Shown here piece after piece: positions 4,983 through 5,927 of a DNA stretch of 5,927 nt. This stretch comes from Actinomycetes bacterium (lineage in GTDB: Bacteria > Actinomycetota > Acidimicrobiia > Acidimicrobiales > Bog-793): contig JAKAOD010000214.1 of the NCBI GenBank assembly GCA_021823365.1, positions 1 to 5,927 of the forward strand. The letters are read 5' to 3'. The position numbers and the translations under genes are program-made. Within the stretch, counting starts at the first letter, position 1; each line of letters opens with the position of its first letter. The notes beneath the pieces were generated by a model. That model saw nothing but the letters and a program-made list of their open reading frames with translations, did no database searches and was not told the DNA's origin.

Positions 4983-5927
4983 CACACGATCCGAAGCGCG
5001 CCGACGACGGTGACCCGTCGCTCCCGTGAGAACGTGCGCGGCCTCGTCAGCCCGTCCCCGGTGGGGCTGGCAATCGAGAAGGAGGAGAAGCCCTCACCCC
5101 CCTGCCCGAGCCCGGAGAAGTTCGGTCCGTTCGCTACGAAGATGCTGCAGTTCATGGCCCGGGCCATCGTCGTGATGGTCTCGATGTTCGACGAGTGGAT
5201 GGACGCGGTGTGCTGGAAGCCGTGCTCGGACCTTACGGCGAGATCGATCGCCTGCTCGACGCTCGAAACGCGTACGACGGGCATGACCGGCATCATCTGC
5301 TCGGTCCACACCAGACTGTGCTCGCGTGGGACCTCCGCCACCACCAGACGAATGTCGCCATCCGAGCGGATCCCGAGCTCGCGCAAGAGGATCCCCGCGT
5401 CTTTGCCAATCCAGTCGGGGTTGGTGTGGCCGGGCTTGTTCGGCGCCCCGAGCTCTGAGAAGATCACCCGCTCGAGTCTTCTCAGCTCGTGCTCTTTCAG
5501 GATGTACGCCCCGTGCTGACCCATCGCTCGTACCAGCCGGTCGGCCACGCTATCGACGACGATCGTCGTCTTCTCATCGATGCAGACAAGGTTGTTGTCG
5601 AAGGAGGCTCCCGCCACGATGTCCCGGCCGGCCTTGTCCACGTCCGCCGTCTGGTCGACGACCGCAGGCGGGTTGCCGGGCCCAGCGGTGATCGCCCGCT
5701 TGTCCATCTTCAGAGCTTCCCGCACCACGGCCGGCCCTCCGGTTACCAGCAGCAGCCGGACATCGGGATGGCGCATCAACTCCTTCGCGCTCGCGATGGT
5801 CGGCTCCGGAGTGCAGGTCACCAAGTTCTCCGGCCCCCCGGCGGCGACGATGGCGCGATTGATCAACCGGATGTTCTCCGTCGATACCCGCTTGGCGTTC
5901 GGATGCACGTTGAAGACGACCGCAGAT
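4982..5927 (-). CDS. CoA-acylating aldehyde dehydrogenase, PduP/EutE family (5' end cut off)
   Basis: Converts an aldehyde, typically acetaldehyde or propionaldehyde, plus CoA and NAD+ to acyl-CoA and NADH inside the microcompartment. The last 314 residues are visible; the frame is open to the right edge, so roughly 150 N-terminal residues are missing. The GTG at 5908 is internal: the codons before it continue the family sequence (SAVVFN before VHPNAKRVS). Recognisable parts are INRAIVAAGGPENLV, LLLVTGGPAVV, the AGPGNPPAVVD motif, the catalytic-cysteine segment GASFDNNLVCIDEK (Cys codon at 5582-5584), TELMMP-like TEQMMPVMPVVRV, HTASIHSSNIE and GLGQGGEGFSSF. It ends in GALRIV, matching the usual FRIV end of PduP/EutE. 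There is no C-terminal extension, so any encapsulation peptide must be at the unseen N-terminus. It is the most upstream visible gene of the BMC operon. Confidence 0.95.
   Translation of the reverse strand, partial: SAVVFNVHPNAKRVSTENIRLINRAIVAAGGPENLVTCTPEPTIASAKELMRHPDVRLLLVTGGPAVVREALKMDKRAITAGPGNPPAVVDQTADVDKAGRDIVAGASFDNNLVCIDEKTTIVVDSVADRLVRAMGQHGAYILKEHELRRLERVIFSELGAPNKPGHTNPDWIGKDAGILLRELGIRSDGDIRLVVAEVPREHSLVWTEQMMPVMPVVRVSSVEQAIDLAVRSEHGFQHTASIHSSNIETITTMARAMNCSIFVANGPNFSGLGQGGEGFSSFSIASPTGDGLTRPRTFSRERRVTVVGALRIV

Noticed and set aside
4191..5519. 442-codon open frame on the + strand
   Set aside because: It runs antisense to the BMC-T and aldehyde dehydrogenase genes, and its translation is Arg/Pro/His-rich without family features.
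1..5927. Search for tRNA/rRNA genes, CRISPR arrays, insertion sequences or direct repeats
   Set aside because: None was seen by eye; the window is almost wholly protein-coding, the longest gap being the 112 bases at 876-987.

Overview
This is a high-GC window with frequent GTG/TTG starts, strong purine Shine-Dalgarno sites and a GC-rich hairpin terminator that lacks a U-tract. It looks like an actinobacterium, possibly of the Acidimicrobiia/Thermoleophilia kind. The phylum is inferred from style and protein similarity and was not tested.

Layout. The left half (1-3544) is on the + strand. It holds the 3' end of an RbsC-type sugar ABC permease, a secreted RbsB-type substrate-binding protein, a strong 14-bp hairpin terminator, a small NTF2/SnoaL-like protein and a PfkB/ribokinase-family sugar kinase. 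The right half (3607-5927) is on the - strand and converges on the kinase. It is the 3' end of a bacterial microcompartment (BMC) operon. In transcription order it carries a CoA-acylating aldehyde dehydrogenase of the PduP/EutE family (5' end outside the window), a PduT-like tandem-BMC shell protein (BMC-T) with a long extra tail, and two EutN/CcmL-type pentameric vertex proteins. These four genes are joined by overlaps of a few bases or by zero spacing.

How it may work (inference). A pentose-like sugar is imported by the ABC system and phosphorylated by the kinase. An aldolase or lyase not seen here would cleave the sugar phosphate to an aldehyde, which the encapsulated dehydrogenase would convert to acyl-CoA inside the protein shell. 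This resembles the sugar-phosphate-utilising (SPU) class of BMC loci, where deoxyribose-phosphate aldolase supplies acetaldehyde. The signature enzyme would lie outside this window.

The most notable details are these. The PduT-like shell protein has no cysteine at all and carries His at the position of the Fe-S ligand Cys38 of PduT. It also has a Gly/Ser/Arg-rich C-terminal tail of about 70 residues. The kinase and the binding protein both lack residues used to grip ribose in the E. coli proteins, so the substrate is probably not ribose. The kinase ends in a flexible linker plus short tail that could be an encapsulation peptide. Alignments to E. coli and Salmonella proteins were made from memory and should be rechecked.
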